A DNA stretch of 64,000 nt from Azadirachta indica (GCA_022749755.1 CM040445.1:7275182-7339181), one strand, 5' to 3'; positions 35,801 to 48,916 are shown, numbered from the stretch's first letter. Notes: generated from the letters alone by a model not told the origin. Program-made: numbers and translations.

Positions 35801-37361
35801 CAACCAGTTCTCAGGTTTTACTTCAGTCATGAAGTTTGCAGATTCTCGGGTTGTCTTCTCAAATTGAGTCTGTTTTCTTACTCCTGTAAGTCTGCAACCT
35901 CTCTTCTAATCCTTTATATTACCTTCATACTGCTCCTCTATGTTATATGTTAAGGTGGAAATCCGATTCCTTATGAGCAATAAAATACATCCGCTGTTTC
36001 AACCAGTTCTCATTTTTTGTCTGGTCAGATTTGTGGAATGGAATTTTTAAGTTTCTTACTCTCTCTGTAATTTATGATGATTGATGACAGCATTACTCTT
36101 AAATATATTGAAGAGCAATAATAACAATGTAGAATAGTTTAGCTTTGCATCAGGAGTACCTCTCAGATTCTTTCAACAATTGATTCACCTAGCTGGTAAA
36201 CAATGTGTTAGAAAGCGGTTTGAACCTTCTAGCATTTGTTTGGAGAGGAATCTGTTTTAGATGGTCACAACTGGTATAAAAAATATTCATTGTCCAGTAA
36301 GCTGTAAAAGTACTTTGAATAACAGCCCTTGATTTGCTTCCATGTTAACATAATTGAGCTCTCTAAGTCAAGACAGAACAAAACAAAACAAATAGTAATG
36401 TTTATAAGTTATTTTTCCGTACCAATTCGTTGCTCAACTTTTATATGGTAAATCCATGGCATCGCAATTGTCATACAATGGAAAGATAAAAGTTATTGTC
36501 CAATATGCACTCTTGCTTCTCTCTTTAATTTTATTTATATATTATTCAGTTTGATTTTTAAATATCCTGTAGCTTCTTTTTTCTATCTTTTTTGTGCTAG
36601 TTTATTAAATATGGAGTTTGATCTCTTTAATTTTTGGCTCAGGCCGTATAGCATTACTTCTGTGAAGTAAATAAGATTTGGACTCGGAAGATGTTGATTC
36701 TTCCTATGGCTATCTATAAGTTTCTAACACACATATAGAATGTGATCGACTGGCAATTATGATATCCATATATGCACATGATGCAGCTGATTTCCTAGCA
36801 TCGTAGCACTTCTAGTTCTCGAGCAGTAAAATTCAAGCCACATGTATTTTTCCTTTATGTAATATGTCAGTTTACCATCTGCTCCACTAACCCAAATAAC
36901 AAAAAGAAATAGACACTTGAATAAGGAGTTACAACTATAGGTCTATGCAAAAACTGTATAACGTGATAAAGCTGAAGAACTCCATCGCCATTTCTCCTTC
37001 ATTTATAAGGTGCTGCATTTGTGATTTTGCTGAAGACATTGCAAAATGTCCAGAAACTTAAAGAAATTCTGCTCTCATTTGTCAGAGTTTTATGACATTG
37101 AAACGTTTATTTCTTGGGGGACTGTTTGAGATTAATAATTCTGAAAGATGTAGGGTCAACTTGATAGATGTTCAATAGAAGAATTTGTTTGGATTCTGGC
37201 ATTATATATACAAGCCAACTACATTATTAAGCTTTATTAATTGGTTTCTCAATTCTGGCCAGTAAGCTTAGTATTTTATGTGATGCATGGAGCAATTTAT
37301 CACCCTATCTTCCATTACGGTTCATCTTCTTTATAGATATCATCTGATCAAGAATAACAAT

Positions 37362-37640
37362 ACAGCCTACCCTCCATAAAACAATTGAATGGTAGCTGCA
37401 TTTTTCTCAGGCTCTTTTCTTCCAGAATCAATTTTGTGATGTTTTCAAGCTATTCAGGAGAAGCAAAATATCACCATGAAATTGAGGAGGCTTGAAGAGA
37501 GTTTGAAATTTCAAATGGATTGTCTGATCAACACTTGCAAGTGACAGAGTCATCTGAACTTAGAATAATTTATTGTCCAGAGTCATACGCAATATTCTCT
37601 GGAATGAACTTGCCAAGATATGCTGTCATTTTCCAACAAG
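37362..37640 (+). pseudogene. Frameshifted copy of the 25.0-kb exon (unit Y)
   Basis: It shares the extra G and the TGA codon with the unit X copy at 32797-33060 and has a few private substitutions. It is dead. Confidence 0.5.
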
Positions 37641-38560
37641 TGAGGTGAATTTTCTCAGCCTGTTTAATTCGCTTACGTCATTTGATTATATGAACTCTTC
37701 TGCCTAGTTTCAAAGGCTCATGCAACAATATCTTATGCAGGCACGTGGTGACAAACTCTTTTATATTTGAAGCACACTTCTATCTACATTGTTATAGCTC
37801 TATAACTTACGTTAACAAAACAAATTTGTGATAAGCTATTGATCTTTCCATCACTACCAATATTGGGTTCAGCAAATGCTGTCTGCTGTCAGCAAATCCT
37901 CCATCCAGTTTTAGGGCTTTGAAACCCAAGCGAACCCGTATAAGATAATAATTTAACAGGATTTGGTCAGTTTACTGTTGGATTTAACATTGTCTTGCCC
38001 AAAGAAACATGAATGGACAGTAGAATGATAGACCATGTTCGACTGCTTTACTTTATTACCCTTCCAATATGTCATATCATATCAACCTCAACCTGTAGTT
38101 GAATCTTCATGATCATTTGTTGTCACAGGGAATGCAGGGAATCTCCATTGGCTCAGCTCTAAGGGAGACAGTATGTTTGATCTAGTAGGTAGGTGTGGAG
38201 AACTTGAAGCTTAAGCCTTACCAGAAGATTCTAAAACCAACCCCAACTTCAAGAAACCCTGATTCCTTGTGGCCCCTAGATTTGTCTGTCATAATCTAAA
38301 TCTAAATCTAATCACTGGATTTTGCAGATTATACAGGAAAAGATTGATGTTCATATTATGTTTCTCTATGCCTATTTCCCGCAACCAAGGCAAACTCAAA
38401 GGGAGACAAATAGCTTAACCAAGGCTTGTAACTTGTAACTTCTATAATTCATATTTAAAAAAGAAAAAATGGAATGGCTCCAGCCAAGTGTGAAGATAAA
38501 AGAGTAATTGGGTCTTTTAACCTTCAAAAGGTGTAATCATAATTGAAGAATTTGAATCTA

Positions 38561-41500
38561 ATGATGCACATTTTTGTCCAATTCATAAATTCAAAAACTA
38601 TGATATGATACTTAGATGATAAAACCCATAAAAGTTTATCCTTTTTCTCTTTATGCACTAACAACCATAATAATGTTCTTGACTCCTATTCTTTGTCTCT
38701 TTGCTTTATTTGATTTTCCCTTAAATTGCTTTGTCCTTTTGCTTTCTTAACTAAACCTGCATTCAAAAGACAACTCTTTAGAACCCCATTTTAGTGCCCC
38801 AATCAAAGCCTTATATTTTCTCTTCATATGCCTTTCACTCCTACTAACCCATATACATATTTAATAAATCCAAATATTTCAATATCAAAATTTTAAAAAT
38901 TTAATTAAAAAAATTGTAGTTATAAGTTGGCAAATGGAAGAGACAAATTGTAGCTACTACTACCAATAATATACTATAAAAAGAAAAGGAGGTTAACTAA
39001 ATACACCACTTTTTAATTTTAAATACCCCACTAAACTCCATCGTTACATCTTGTCATGTGCAACAACAGACCTAAATGGGGCAACGTGGAAAAAAAAACA
39101 GAATTATTAGATTATGTAATTATATCATTATAATCATTATTTTTTTTAAAAGAAAAAAAGGTTAAACCAATTGAAATTAATATCTTTTGATTTAAGCAAT
39201 CCAGTGAATTTGGATACATACCCACCAAATCTCATATGTTAGATTTTATACAGTAATTATACAGTCATTTAAATCAATACTTTTTCAGATATGGGGGTGC
39301 CCACTTAATAAAATGACAATTATAGTCTTTCAATCATCCAATCTTGGGTGCCCATATTGAAGTAGAATATTAATTACTAGTATAACTAAAGCAGCAATAC
39401 AAATAATTATACACATATAAAGGAACAAATAATCAAATCAAACCACTATTGACTAATCGAAAAAGATGAAAAAAAAAAGGTAAAAATAAGAGTGGGTTGC
39501 TCAATCAAATTATGTTAAATTGGAGTGCCCCACAAGACCAAGCGAAAACAGACCCACCCATTTTTTTTTAAAAAAAATATACCATATTAAATAAATAATA
39601 AACATTAAATAAAGTTTTTTTTTTTACTATTTTTTTTAATTGTTAGGGACCGTTACTACCAATCAAGCCTAGGAAAATGTAAATTATTGCTTCCTCGTTT
39701 TTATTTAATATAAAATATGTTGTACGATTATGTAATTATGGACCACGAGGAGAAGATTAAGAGAATTAATTAATTATAATCCTATTACTAATAATAATAG
39801 TGACTAATCAGATTGAATTAAGTGGAGAAGATGGTAGCAATGATTCCATTCGTTGTTTGTGACAGCTAAGTTTTAACTGAAACTCTGTAATTATTATTAT
39901 TTTTTAAAAAAATTTTAAAAAATTATTGGTAATAGAAAGAGAGTGAAAACGAAATTTTTTTTAAAAAATGGGCAAATCCAATAACTACTCCCACCCACAT
40001 TGTGTCATGAGTAATGTCGTCGCAGGAGATCCCATCTGCTTCCTTGTCGTCTTCGCACGTGCCATGGTCTGTATGCACGTGGGCTATCATTGTATGTCCC
40101 TCCTTCCACGTGTCAGTATTATAATTCTTTATTCAGGTAATAACATACGGGTCCTTTGTTTATCTATTTTACGTTTAAGAGCATGGTTTGTTGATTCATT
40201 GACCAATGACCCCTGCTAAAATAACCAAATTACTTTTGAAGTTATACTTTGAAAATCAAATTGATTTTTTGGTAAAAATACTTAAACTTTTAAAAACTTT
40301 AAGATGATTTTAATTATAATTAATAAATTAAAATAAAAAATTATTCAATAAATATCAATGTAAATACCTAATTAACCACTAATCTAGTGATTAAATAAAT
40401 TGAACGAATAAATTTTAAATTTTATGGCGTACATAATAATAAGATTGATTTTGTCAATTGCGTAATAAATAAACTCGTATAATGTCCACAACTACTCTAT
40501 AATGTCGTCATCGTTAAATAGTTAAAAATTACGTGCAACACTATTTATTTGTATTGCCATCAATCAATCAAGTTAATGGAGGCGGGAGAGCGCCCTAATG
40601 CGCTACCATTACATCACAATTGATCACACTTTATATCTTATATCATAAAATTAGCTTTATTATTGTGCAAAAAAGTCGGCTATTTCTTGAAGTTCATAAA
40701 CATTTTGGGGACCCAAAATTAATGTTTGACAATAGCAAAAGGATTTTGCAATTAAACTCTAAGCAACGAACATTGTTGATTCATTAAACCAAATAATGCG
40801 GCTGTTGAAGCTAAATAGATTCGTGACTTTGATAATTAAAACCTCAAATCAATTGTTCTTTTCCTTGAAAGAATCTTGAATCTCGTTTCTTAATTCCAAA
40901 TCGTATAATGATCTAAAAGTAATTATCAAATAATAAATTTATTAATTACCCATCTCTAACATAAAAAAAATGAAAATTTTGATTTTTAACAAAATATGAG
41001 AGATAATAGAGGGACAATTAATGAGCTGAGGGCCCACATTGGGTAGCAAAACCTAACACAAAATTTAATTAGTATGTAACGCCTTTTTTTTATAATATTT
41101 TGAAAGTTCAGTTAGTAATTGACAAAAATCAAAATGTGCACAATATTATTTTTTATTTTAATATATATTAAATGGAGCGGGGTCGATGAAGCAGAGAATA
41201 GACTAGGAAGCCTCACTCAGGTGACGTCAGGTGACAAGAAAGTGACATGTCATCAGTACGGACATTGACCAATGAGATTCCATCCCATGAATCATTAAAA
41301 CTGAGGTCTACAGTAATTGACCACGTGATCCATGGAATATATTTACTCAGTCGGCTGCTTCGGTCTGGTCTGTCTGCTCTGGACCGGACTCCAGTGGGAC
41401 ATCGGTTAACGTTAAAGTTTGATGTTGGCAAGGAAAACTTTTTTTTTTTTTTTTTTTTAAAACTTCGCTCATGGAGGACGACGACAAAAAAGTCAAACCA

Positions 41501-44500
41501 AACGGTGTCGTGTTCTCACTGTATTTTGTACACTTACGTGATACGTTGTTCTGCCGACAGCTTGTACGCTACATCTGGACCGTACACACGTTTTGCTTTT
41601 TGCAGTAGGCCCGGTCGGTCCGACTTTTTGGACGGCCTAGATAGTAGGGGTATGATTAATTAACCTGTATCATTATTTGCTAAGACGGGCCTACCGTACG
41701 TATGCATGCTATAAAGGTGACACGTGCCTTGGTTACTGTGCCTAATGAAGAATACCCATGTTGCCCTTGCCCGTGGGAGACGCCTTTTTGCCATTTTTAT
41801 TATTGCTAAATTATTGTTTATATAATTATTTTTGCATTTTTGAGATTTATCTCTAAAATTATCGGCGGAAATAAAATTAGATAGACTAATAGTAATCAAA
41901 ATTAGAAATGAATAAAGTAACTTTTAATGTGGACGTAGCATAAGAAATTATATGATTTTCCGACAACTATATTTTTATCTTCCACTAAAATTTTAGAAGT
42001 GATAGAGAAGTACCATTCTTTTATTTTCAATCTTTTTGTCAATTAAAAGAGATAGATGAAATAATTTAAAATTTGACGTTGAATGTGCATGGAGATGACG
42101 GTAAGTTTTTTTTTATTTTTATTTATTAAAAAAAGGATATTAATTAAGAAGAATTTTCTAAGTTGGTATGATGGTACGAGTCTGTGAATTTGAATCTCTT
42201 CTTGTTGTTGTCTTCATAGGATTTTGAAAAAAAAAGGAAAGAAAGAAAGTGAGAAAATAGATAAAAAAAAAAAAAAAAAAAAAGTACCTAAGAAGTGGGA
42301 TTAAATGAGGCAATAATGCAAAAGGACTATACATTGATGCATATTGAAGTAATTCATAATTATAAAGTTAGGATCACAATGATATATTTATTATAATGAA
42401 TTTAAAAAATGAAAACCAAAAAAAAAAATTAAAAACATAAAAGAAGGAAGACTTTTTGGCAGCATTTATTTCTAATATTAATAAAATTCCAAACAAGGCA
42501 TGAATTGAAATAGTGACTTTTTTTTTCATTTTAAAAAAAAAAAATAAATAAATAATCAAAGCAGTGAGAGTGTTATGCAGAGCAGAGCGTATCTTTTTCT
42601 TTTTGAAAAGAAAAGGTAACTTTTGTGAGTGTAAGAAGTGAAACTCCAAGAAGCTGCTGACAAAAAGCTAATATCTGTGGTCCATCAAACAAACAATTTT
42701 ATATTTACTCACCGGGGGTAAAAATTTTGTTGCCAAAATTTCAAAAAAACACTTTTGAAAAACAATAAAAACAATATTTTAATGGGGGATGATGATGACT
42801 CTTATTAAAATTGAAATAGTTGACCCACTATCATCATCACTGCCAAAAATATGACCTGACCCTGATTCATAATGTAGACATTTCATAGAAAATGTAGAGG
42901 CAATAGATAAGTTAATGATTTAAATTTTAGTCACAACTTCACAGGTGCTATAAACTGCAAAAACTCTCTCGTATCTTCTAAATTTTTGCATACCCAACAC
43001 TCTTTAACATCACATCACTTTCATTTTATCTTCTTCTTCAAACTCTAATTATATTATCTTCTAATAAACAAGCAAGTGTATGTTTGTAAAAGAGAAAATG
43101 AATTAGAATAACAGTAATGGTAATGAGTAGTAGCGTGTAGACTGTAGTGTTGTACATTGGAAGGGGGAAAGATTCTTTGTATAAAGAGAGCGAGAGAGAG
43201 CGAGAGAGAGAGAGAGAGGGAGGGGTGGTGTCGTTTTATGCTAAGCTAAGCTAAGCTAAGCTATGCTATGCTATGTTATGGAAATGATTATAATTGCTTT
43301 TCCTTTAACCAAAAAAGAAATGAGTGGAGAGAGTGAAGGTGAAGGATAGCATACGAGTGAAAAAAAAAAAGGGGCATTAAGTAGTTGAGAAGTCATTGTT
43401 CGTAAAGGATTGGCATTGCCGACAAGAATTTCTGTCTTTCTTTTTCTACTAAATGAGTAATTAGAAGACCCAAATGTTCCAAAATAATACTGTACTCATT
43501 TCACTTACTACTACTATTATTCTACTCACCAAAAAGTGGACATCAAATTCAAATAAAATAATATAAATTGAAAGACTGCATCATTTTTCACCTTTTAACA
43601 GTTCTTGGAGAAGGGAGGTGGGTGTGGGTGTGGGTGTGAGTGGGTGAATATCAATCTGTCAAAGAGAAAGAGAAAGAGAAAGAGAGATTACAATGCTTAA
43701 AAAGTGCTTTTAAGGGATTTGTGCAAGCAAGAATGAACGATAATGGGTTGGGAACTTTAAGATGGTGTTTCTTGAAAAATCCATAATGAATTTTACCGTG
43801 AAAAGATGCATAAAATTAAACAGTGATTGCTTTCCATAATTGGAGTGGTTCAGGTAAAATGGTTGATGACCTGCCATTTTCAAATGACTCCTTTTAGACT
43901 CTTTGCCTAAAACAGTACTCATGTCATATCCAATTCTTCCTTTTTTCCCCTTCTTCTTACTCAATATAGAGTAAACCCTCCTTTCCCTTCCCCCCCTCTG
44001 TCTTTACTCATGAGTAAGTTCATGAAAATCATGCAAGCAATGGAATGGGGCTGTACAATTTACCGTTCAAAATTCAATACTTGCTCGTTAAACCCATGCT
44101 GCTTGGTGATGGAGGGGGGGAAAAAAAAGGCTTCTTCTCATATACCAATTGTGGGAATGAGTAATTGTACAGCAAAGAGTAATGGGTGCCTTACAATAAA
44201 GTAGAATAAGGATTGTCGTACGAATTCAATTCTTTACCAAAACTGGTGTGATATATGAAAAAAGTTACCAACCATCTACCATTCATAACTTTTGGCATAC
44301 AATTGGTACCAAATTCAATTCAAAATTAATGCACATTTTCAAACTACAATACCTACTTCTACATAAGATTTAGGTCAATACAAGGAAGTCCCACAATAAA
44401 AAATTAAGCTAGTTGTAGTCCAAAACCTTTTTCACTCTACAACCAGTGCCAAACAGCTAATATATATTTCAAAATTGTACAACGGAATAATTCTTACTGG

Positions 44501-46594
44501 GAGAAGCCAGAAAGATACATAACAAAGCTCAAAACAAACTGACATACATCCACATTTTTTTAAACATGTATATGTAATATAAAATAAATTTATGTATATT
44601 CTGCAACATATACAATACAACAAAGCTATCTTAATAAACATGAATTTAATTATTGGAGATTTACACATGTATATATATAAACTAATGAACTGTAAAAATT
44701 TGTTGCAGGATTGCTCTCAAGCATCTTATATGCTGTGCTTGTTCATGCCGACAAACTTTGCTTGGTTTGGGACCTCTGAAGACCTTTCTCGCAATCATGG
44801 GGGGCATAACACAACCCAAATGACTCTGCATGAACGTCACGAGCTTTGGAATGTTTAAAAGATAAGTTACCACCACAAAGATGATTTGATGGCAAAAAAG
44901 GAATGCCTCTGAGATAATATTTCTCCAAACAACCAAAGCTTGGAAAAAGACTTCCACTTTTTTTATGGTGGGGTTCCACTCTCTCACTCTCTCTCTCTCT
45001 CTCTTTCTCTCTATTACACAAACAAAAACCAGCCACAGCTCAGCTCAGCACAGCATGTATGGAATATATATAGATTGAGAGAAAAAAAAATCAGTATGCT
45101 TCTCAGCTTGTAGAAGTTTTGGTCTCAGGTTGTTGACCTGCAATAGCGTAGCCAAGCCAAAACATGGCTTGCAATTCGCCGAACCGTACCAACCGGCTCA
45201 GAGCTCGGCCTCTAGCAAAAAGACACCTCGTTGCCATTAAATTGTTCCAGTCCTCGGATCCTTTAATGATGCTTCAACAATACTTAATAACTAACCATGT
45301 TAGGGTGGTCTCCCCAATCCAACAATATCGTTGTCATATCCTTCTGTCATCAAAAAGATTAAATAGCATCATTATCTTCAATTCATTCATTCCTCAATTT
45401 TATCATCTTCCTAGTCAGGCACAAACATACATATTCTCTTTTAGGGAATTGAAAAGTTTAAGGTCAAACACAGCGCAGAACTGAAACAATATTCATTTAA
45501 CTATACATCATAAACAAATAAAATAAATAAACATTATATTGAAAAGGGAAAGATTCACTTAGGTCTTCATTTTGGTTCCTAACTTAGCTTGCAGGCTGCA
45601 GAGGGTTCACACATAATTTATTATATAACATGAATTCTAAAGCGGATACACCAAAGACAAAATACCTATCCTGGTTTTAATATATCTCTGGAACGAAAAC
45701 AGCAAACTAGAAATATCAAGTTGTAGATAACAATTGTTTGTGCTTGTTATCAGAGAAACTACAGATGTAGCAGGAAGAGAAGCACACGGCAGTTGAATAT
45801 GAGAACAGGGGAAGGAAGAAGTTGTAGACTTGGCTTCAATTTCAGAAGTTCCGCCGGACTTTGGGTTCGATGTACAAACAAACTCAAATGAACATTTCCA
45901 GGCAGAAAACTAAGTACCTTTTGGAATGAACTCAACAGTCAGTTATGGTAAAATTCGTCAAGCTTAGTAGCATAATAGCTAAATTACAAGACAATATTTC
46001 TCTTAGATTTTGTAGAATGCAAAGAGTGCCTGTTAAAAAGTCTTTGAGCTGAACTTGAATTTCAAGAAACAAGAAAAATGAGTAGAAGCATGAACATGGC
46101 CATATTAACTTGCAGAAGTACTCAAACTCTGCTGAAGATAAACAGATAAACCGTTTTTCATGTTCAAAGACATTAAATGATCGAAAAGATACGGTATAAA
46201 ACCCAAAGGAGAAATCATAAAACTTTCCCCTTTATAATACTATTATTTTCCAAATTACTTGAGAAACAAAAATTTTACAATGTTCTTCCTGTTCTGTAAA
46301 TTCTGTTCATGCAGCATTTTCTATCTTTACAAACAAGAAGATTTTCTTTTCAGCAAATCCAGAAGCTCCAAATCATTTTAGGATGAAAGATGGCTAATTG
46401 CCCGAGTGATGAGCCCGAGCAGTGGTAGGAATACAAAATTCAATTCCTTATCCATGTCCCTCTTTCTCCCACCTGACTGCCCCAAAATCTTCTAAAGAGT
46501 AAGTAAACAAGTACAAAATGAAAGAAAAAATAGTGAAAAGAATTAAATAAATCCTACAAATTTTAAATTTCTAAATGAGTGAATAAAACAAATG
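38561..46594. other. Gene-poor 8-kb spacer with microsatellites and promoter-like patches
   Basis: No protein or RNA gene is supported. It holds A+T-rich blocks, poly-A/T runs (about 41438-41458 and 42262-42282), a GA repeat (43187-43218), GCTAA-type repeats (43240-43275), AGAGAA repeats near 43662-43687 and a CT repeat (44983-45012). G+C-richer patches with ACGTG motifs lie near 40050-40120 and 41170-41650. The last few hundred bases before 46595 are the 3'UTR of the minus-strand gene there. Confidence 0.5.
41218..41235. promoter_or_regulatory. Repeated CAGGTGA with central TGACGTCA palindrome
   Basis: CAGGTGACGTCAGGTGAC contains a direct repeat of CAGGTGA and a perfect TGACGTCA bZIP-type site. 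A CCACGTGATC G-box follows near 41321. There is no recognised gene nearby, so the target is unknown. Confidence 0.3.
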
Positions 46595-48916
46595 TTACAC
46601 TGAGGATGTATCAACAAGAACCTCATTTAGCACATCATCCTCACCGTTTGCCAAGGCAAAAAGCTCTGCATCCTTCTCTTCATCACTTGAAAAATCCCGT
46701 CTTTCAAGCTTGGAATGAGCTGCAATGAATATCAGCTTTTGAGCCCTCTCGACGCCCAGTCTTGACTGCCCGTGGGCACATACCCATCTCAACAAAGACC
46801 AATTGCATTTAAAAACACACGAAGTTGCATGAAGAAAAATAAGCCTAACTGCAACTCTCCCTAGGGACTTAAACTCTGTAAGATAAGTTTCCCACACAAG
46901 CCTACTACTTTGGGGATTAGCAATTCTCATTTTTCCAGAAATGGGATCCCTCTCTTTCATTTGGACCGCTCTAGCATACACCGGATCAAGCCCTTCTGTT
47001 CTCCATTTCATTAGTTCCATTAGTGCAATATGAGCCTCCTCCCTTGAAACAAGCCGGGTTATTAGCTTGTCAACATCCTTCTCTTGCTCAGGTGTTAAGC
47101 ATTTGAATGGTGGAAGGTACTTCCCACTAGTGTCCCTAATCAAATAAAGCGGATCAAGTATATATGCAGCCGCCCAAGCTGGGTGATAATTCTTCTTGAA
47201 CCGCCTTTCAATCACTTTCTCTATTGGTCCTTCCACAATGTGGAATTTTGAACACCAATCTTTCACTTTTGCTCTAAGCTCATCCCAAAGTGGAAGGCAT
47301 TGCCCAACTAGTGGTCTTTCTGTCTCAATCTCTTGAGCCATTTCTTTGATCAATTTAACGAGTGAGTGCACTGCCTCCAACTCATTCCAAAACCCCACTT
47401 CTCGTATCATTTCCTCAACTTCTCTTGCGAGTGGATCCTCCATTGATACCATCTTAAAGGATTCATCTAATAAAACCAACTGAAGTGCTCGAGCTGAGTT
47501 CAATATATCTTCAATCAACGTATACAATGGTTCAAAGTTATTCAACTTGTCATAATCCCTCAAAGGCACCCTCAATAAGGCACTGTGACCGTGCTCTTGC
47601 AACTGATACTTATTAAAGCTATTTCGAAATTGATTCGTGTTATTCACAAAATTTGCCAACTTCAAGCAATTTTCAGCAACAGTCTTGAATAAAGCAATCT
47701 CCTTGTTGAAGTCCTTGATCAGACTAGTGAAGCCTTGAAACTGACAAGAAAGATTGACCATCCAATGATGCTGATTCTCCAAATTCCGCAATGCTTTAGC
47801 CTTAAACTTGTCTGCAACTATTCCTACACACTGCTGCACAGCATTGCCACAAATGCCTGCTATTGTCTCCCACAAAATCTCTTCGGCATACTTAGAAGGC
47901 ACCGTACCACTCACAAACACTGCCCTCCTATACAAACTAGTACCATTAGGCAAATTCACAGTCAAATTCACCAAATTATCTTCACCAAAGCCCTTGGCTT
48001 TCCATCCATCAGATGATATTTGAAAAAACATAGCATCTCTAATCCTTGCCTCAGACTCAGCTTTCACTTCCTCGAATTTTAAATCCAATCTTGAACCTAC
48101 AAACTCCCTTCTTGAAAACGCTGGCAACCCAACTTGATTTAAAAAAGCTCTAAACTTTGGATGCTCCAAGCTGGAAAAAGAAACCGACCCACAAGACTCA
48201 TAGACCCAATCAGCAAGAAAATCTAGAGCGCAATCAATCTGGTTCTTGCTCAAAGCTGGGCCGGGGGAAGTTTTAGGACTCTTTAACCTTTTAACACTAT
48301 CTTCCAACATAGCCAAGGCTCCTAAATCTTCTTTCCCTCCCGATAATACCAAATGCTGCTGTGCTGCCAAATAAGAACCTGCAACACTCGCTGTAACAGC
48401 TGTAGTAGCTAATTCTTGAAATCTTGATGGATCCACTATAGCTAGCGGCGTTGCTTGATAAGAGGACGAAGAACCAACAGCAACTCCAACACCAGAAGCA
48501 CCCGCTTTGCTTGCTTCAAGAGCTGAAGACGAGCTGCTACGTTTGCGATTATGACTGGATGGCGAAGCAAGATTAGCTGATGACGGAGAGATAGACTGAA
48601 TGGGTTTGGCTAAAGAATTGAAGTTGGGACAGGTGCCGCGTTTAAGATGTTCGGAAGCCGTGCGAGACGGGTTCGAAGCTGAAAAAACAGCGTCGCACAA
48701 GGAACATCTCAGCTTGACTGCCTTAGGAAGACCAGTGTCCGCGTTGTGAATTAACATGGGTTCAAGGTGAGCCCAGTACCATGCTCCTTTGCCTTTGATA
48801 GCCTTGGTACGAACCATCATAAGCCCTTCGTATCTCTTGTGCACAGCCTTTGCTGTCAGCTCGTCCGACGAGAGTGAGTCCACCGCTTGTGTTTGCGTAG
48901 TGTTGGTGGTCGCCAT
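46595..48916 (-). CDS. Domesticated hAT-transposase-like BED/DUF659 protein
   Basis: Single-exon frame of 773 residues starting MATTNTTQ at 48916. A possible 5'UTR intron acceptor (GGTTTGCAG) lies just upstream; the open frame above the ATG has no other ATG. An N-terminal BED-like finger has Cys71, Cys74, His90 and Cys96 (CSLC...SEHLKRGTC). A Ser-rich linker follows, then a DUF659/RNase H-like core from about 280 (SSDGWK at 302). The C-terminal hAT-like region has WSLLRWVCAHGQSRLG and an acidic tail. The second acidic motif reads VADKF rather than the TDNA-type of active elements. There are no terminal repeats or target-site duplication around it. It looks like a conserved host gene, probably DNA-binding in the nucleus, similar as I recall to Arabidopsis At1g12380/At1g62870. 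No experimental function is known to me. Confidence 0.88.
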   Translation of the reverse strand: MATTNTTQTQAVDSLSSDELTAKAVHKRYEGLMMVRTKAIKGKGAWYWAHLEPMLIHNADTGLPKAVKLRCSLCDAVFSASNPSRTASEHLKRGTCPNFNSLAKPIQSISPSSANLASPSSHNRKRSSSSSALEASKAGASGVGVAVGSSSSYQATPLAIVDPSRFQELATTAVTASVAGSYLAAQQHLVLSGGKEDLGALAMLEDSVKRLKSPKTSPGPALSKNQIDCALDFLADWVYESCGSVSFSSLEHPKFRAFLNQVGLPAFSRREFVGSRLDLKFEEVKAESEARIRDAMFFQISSDGWKAKGFGEDNLVNLTVNLPNGTSLYRRAVFVSGTVPSKYAEEILWETIAGICGNAVQQCVGIVADKFKAKALRNLENQHHWMVNLSCQFQGFTSLIKDFNKEIALFKTVAENCLKLANFVNNTNQFRNSFNKYQLQEHGHSALLRVPLRDYDKLNNFEPLYTLIEDILNSARALQLVLLDESFKMVSMEDPLAREVEEMIREVGFWNELEAVHSLVKLIKEMAQEIETERPLVGQCLPLWDELRAKVKDWCSKFHIVEGPIEKVIERRFKKNYHPAWAAAYILDPLYLIRDTSGKYLPPFKCLTPEQEKDVDKLITRLVSREEAHIALMELMKWRTEGLDPVYARAVQMKERDPISGKMRIANPQSSRLVWETYLTEFKSLGRVAVRLIFLHATSCVFKCNWSLLRWVCAHGQSRLGVERAQKLIFIAAHSKLERRDFSSDEEKDAELFALANGEDDVLNEVLVDTSSV

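Larger units (their letters stand above)
34013..38560. repeat. Tandem segmental duplication, unit Y
   Basis: It has the same order of elements as unit X, but the U6 pseudogene and about 480 nt around it (29303-29780 in X) are missing: the sequence passes from TTACATAAAAG at about 34242 to ATTGGTAATGTTAG. A 30-40-nt segment near 34197-34230 is present here and not in X. The right end is near 38560, where homology to 33960-34010 stops. Confidence 0.75.

Noticed and set aside
43180..43280. Regular GAGA and GCTAA/GCTAT repeats considered as a CRISPR-like array
   Set aside because: They are simple microsatellites without spacers, in a plant nuclear context.
44682..45036. Minus-strand ORFs of 97-101 codons near the CT microsatellite
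   Set aside because: One runs through the (CT)n repeat, they overlap each other in different frames, and neither has a recognisable domain.
45164..45484. Plus-strand ORF of 106 codons
   Set aside because: No domain, homology cue, splice or promoter context; it is of a length expected by chance in an 8-kb spacer.
47735..48023. Plus-strand ORFs inside the BED/DUF659 gene
   Set aside because: They are shadows of a long, well-supported coding frame on the opposite strand.
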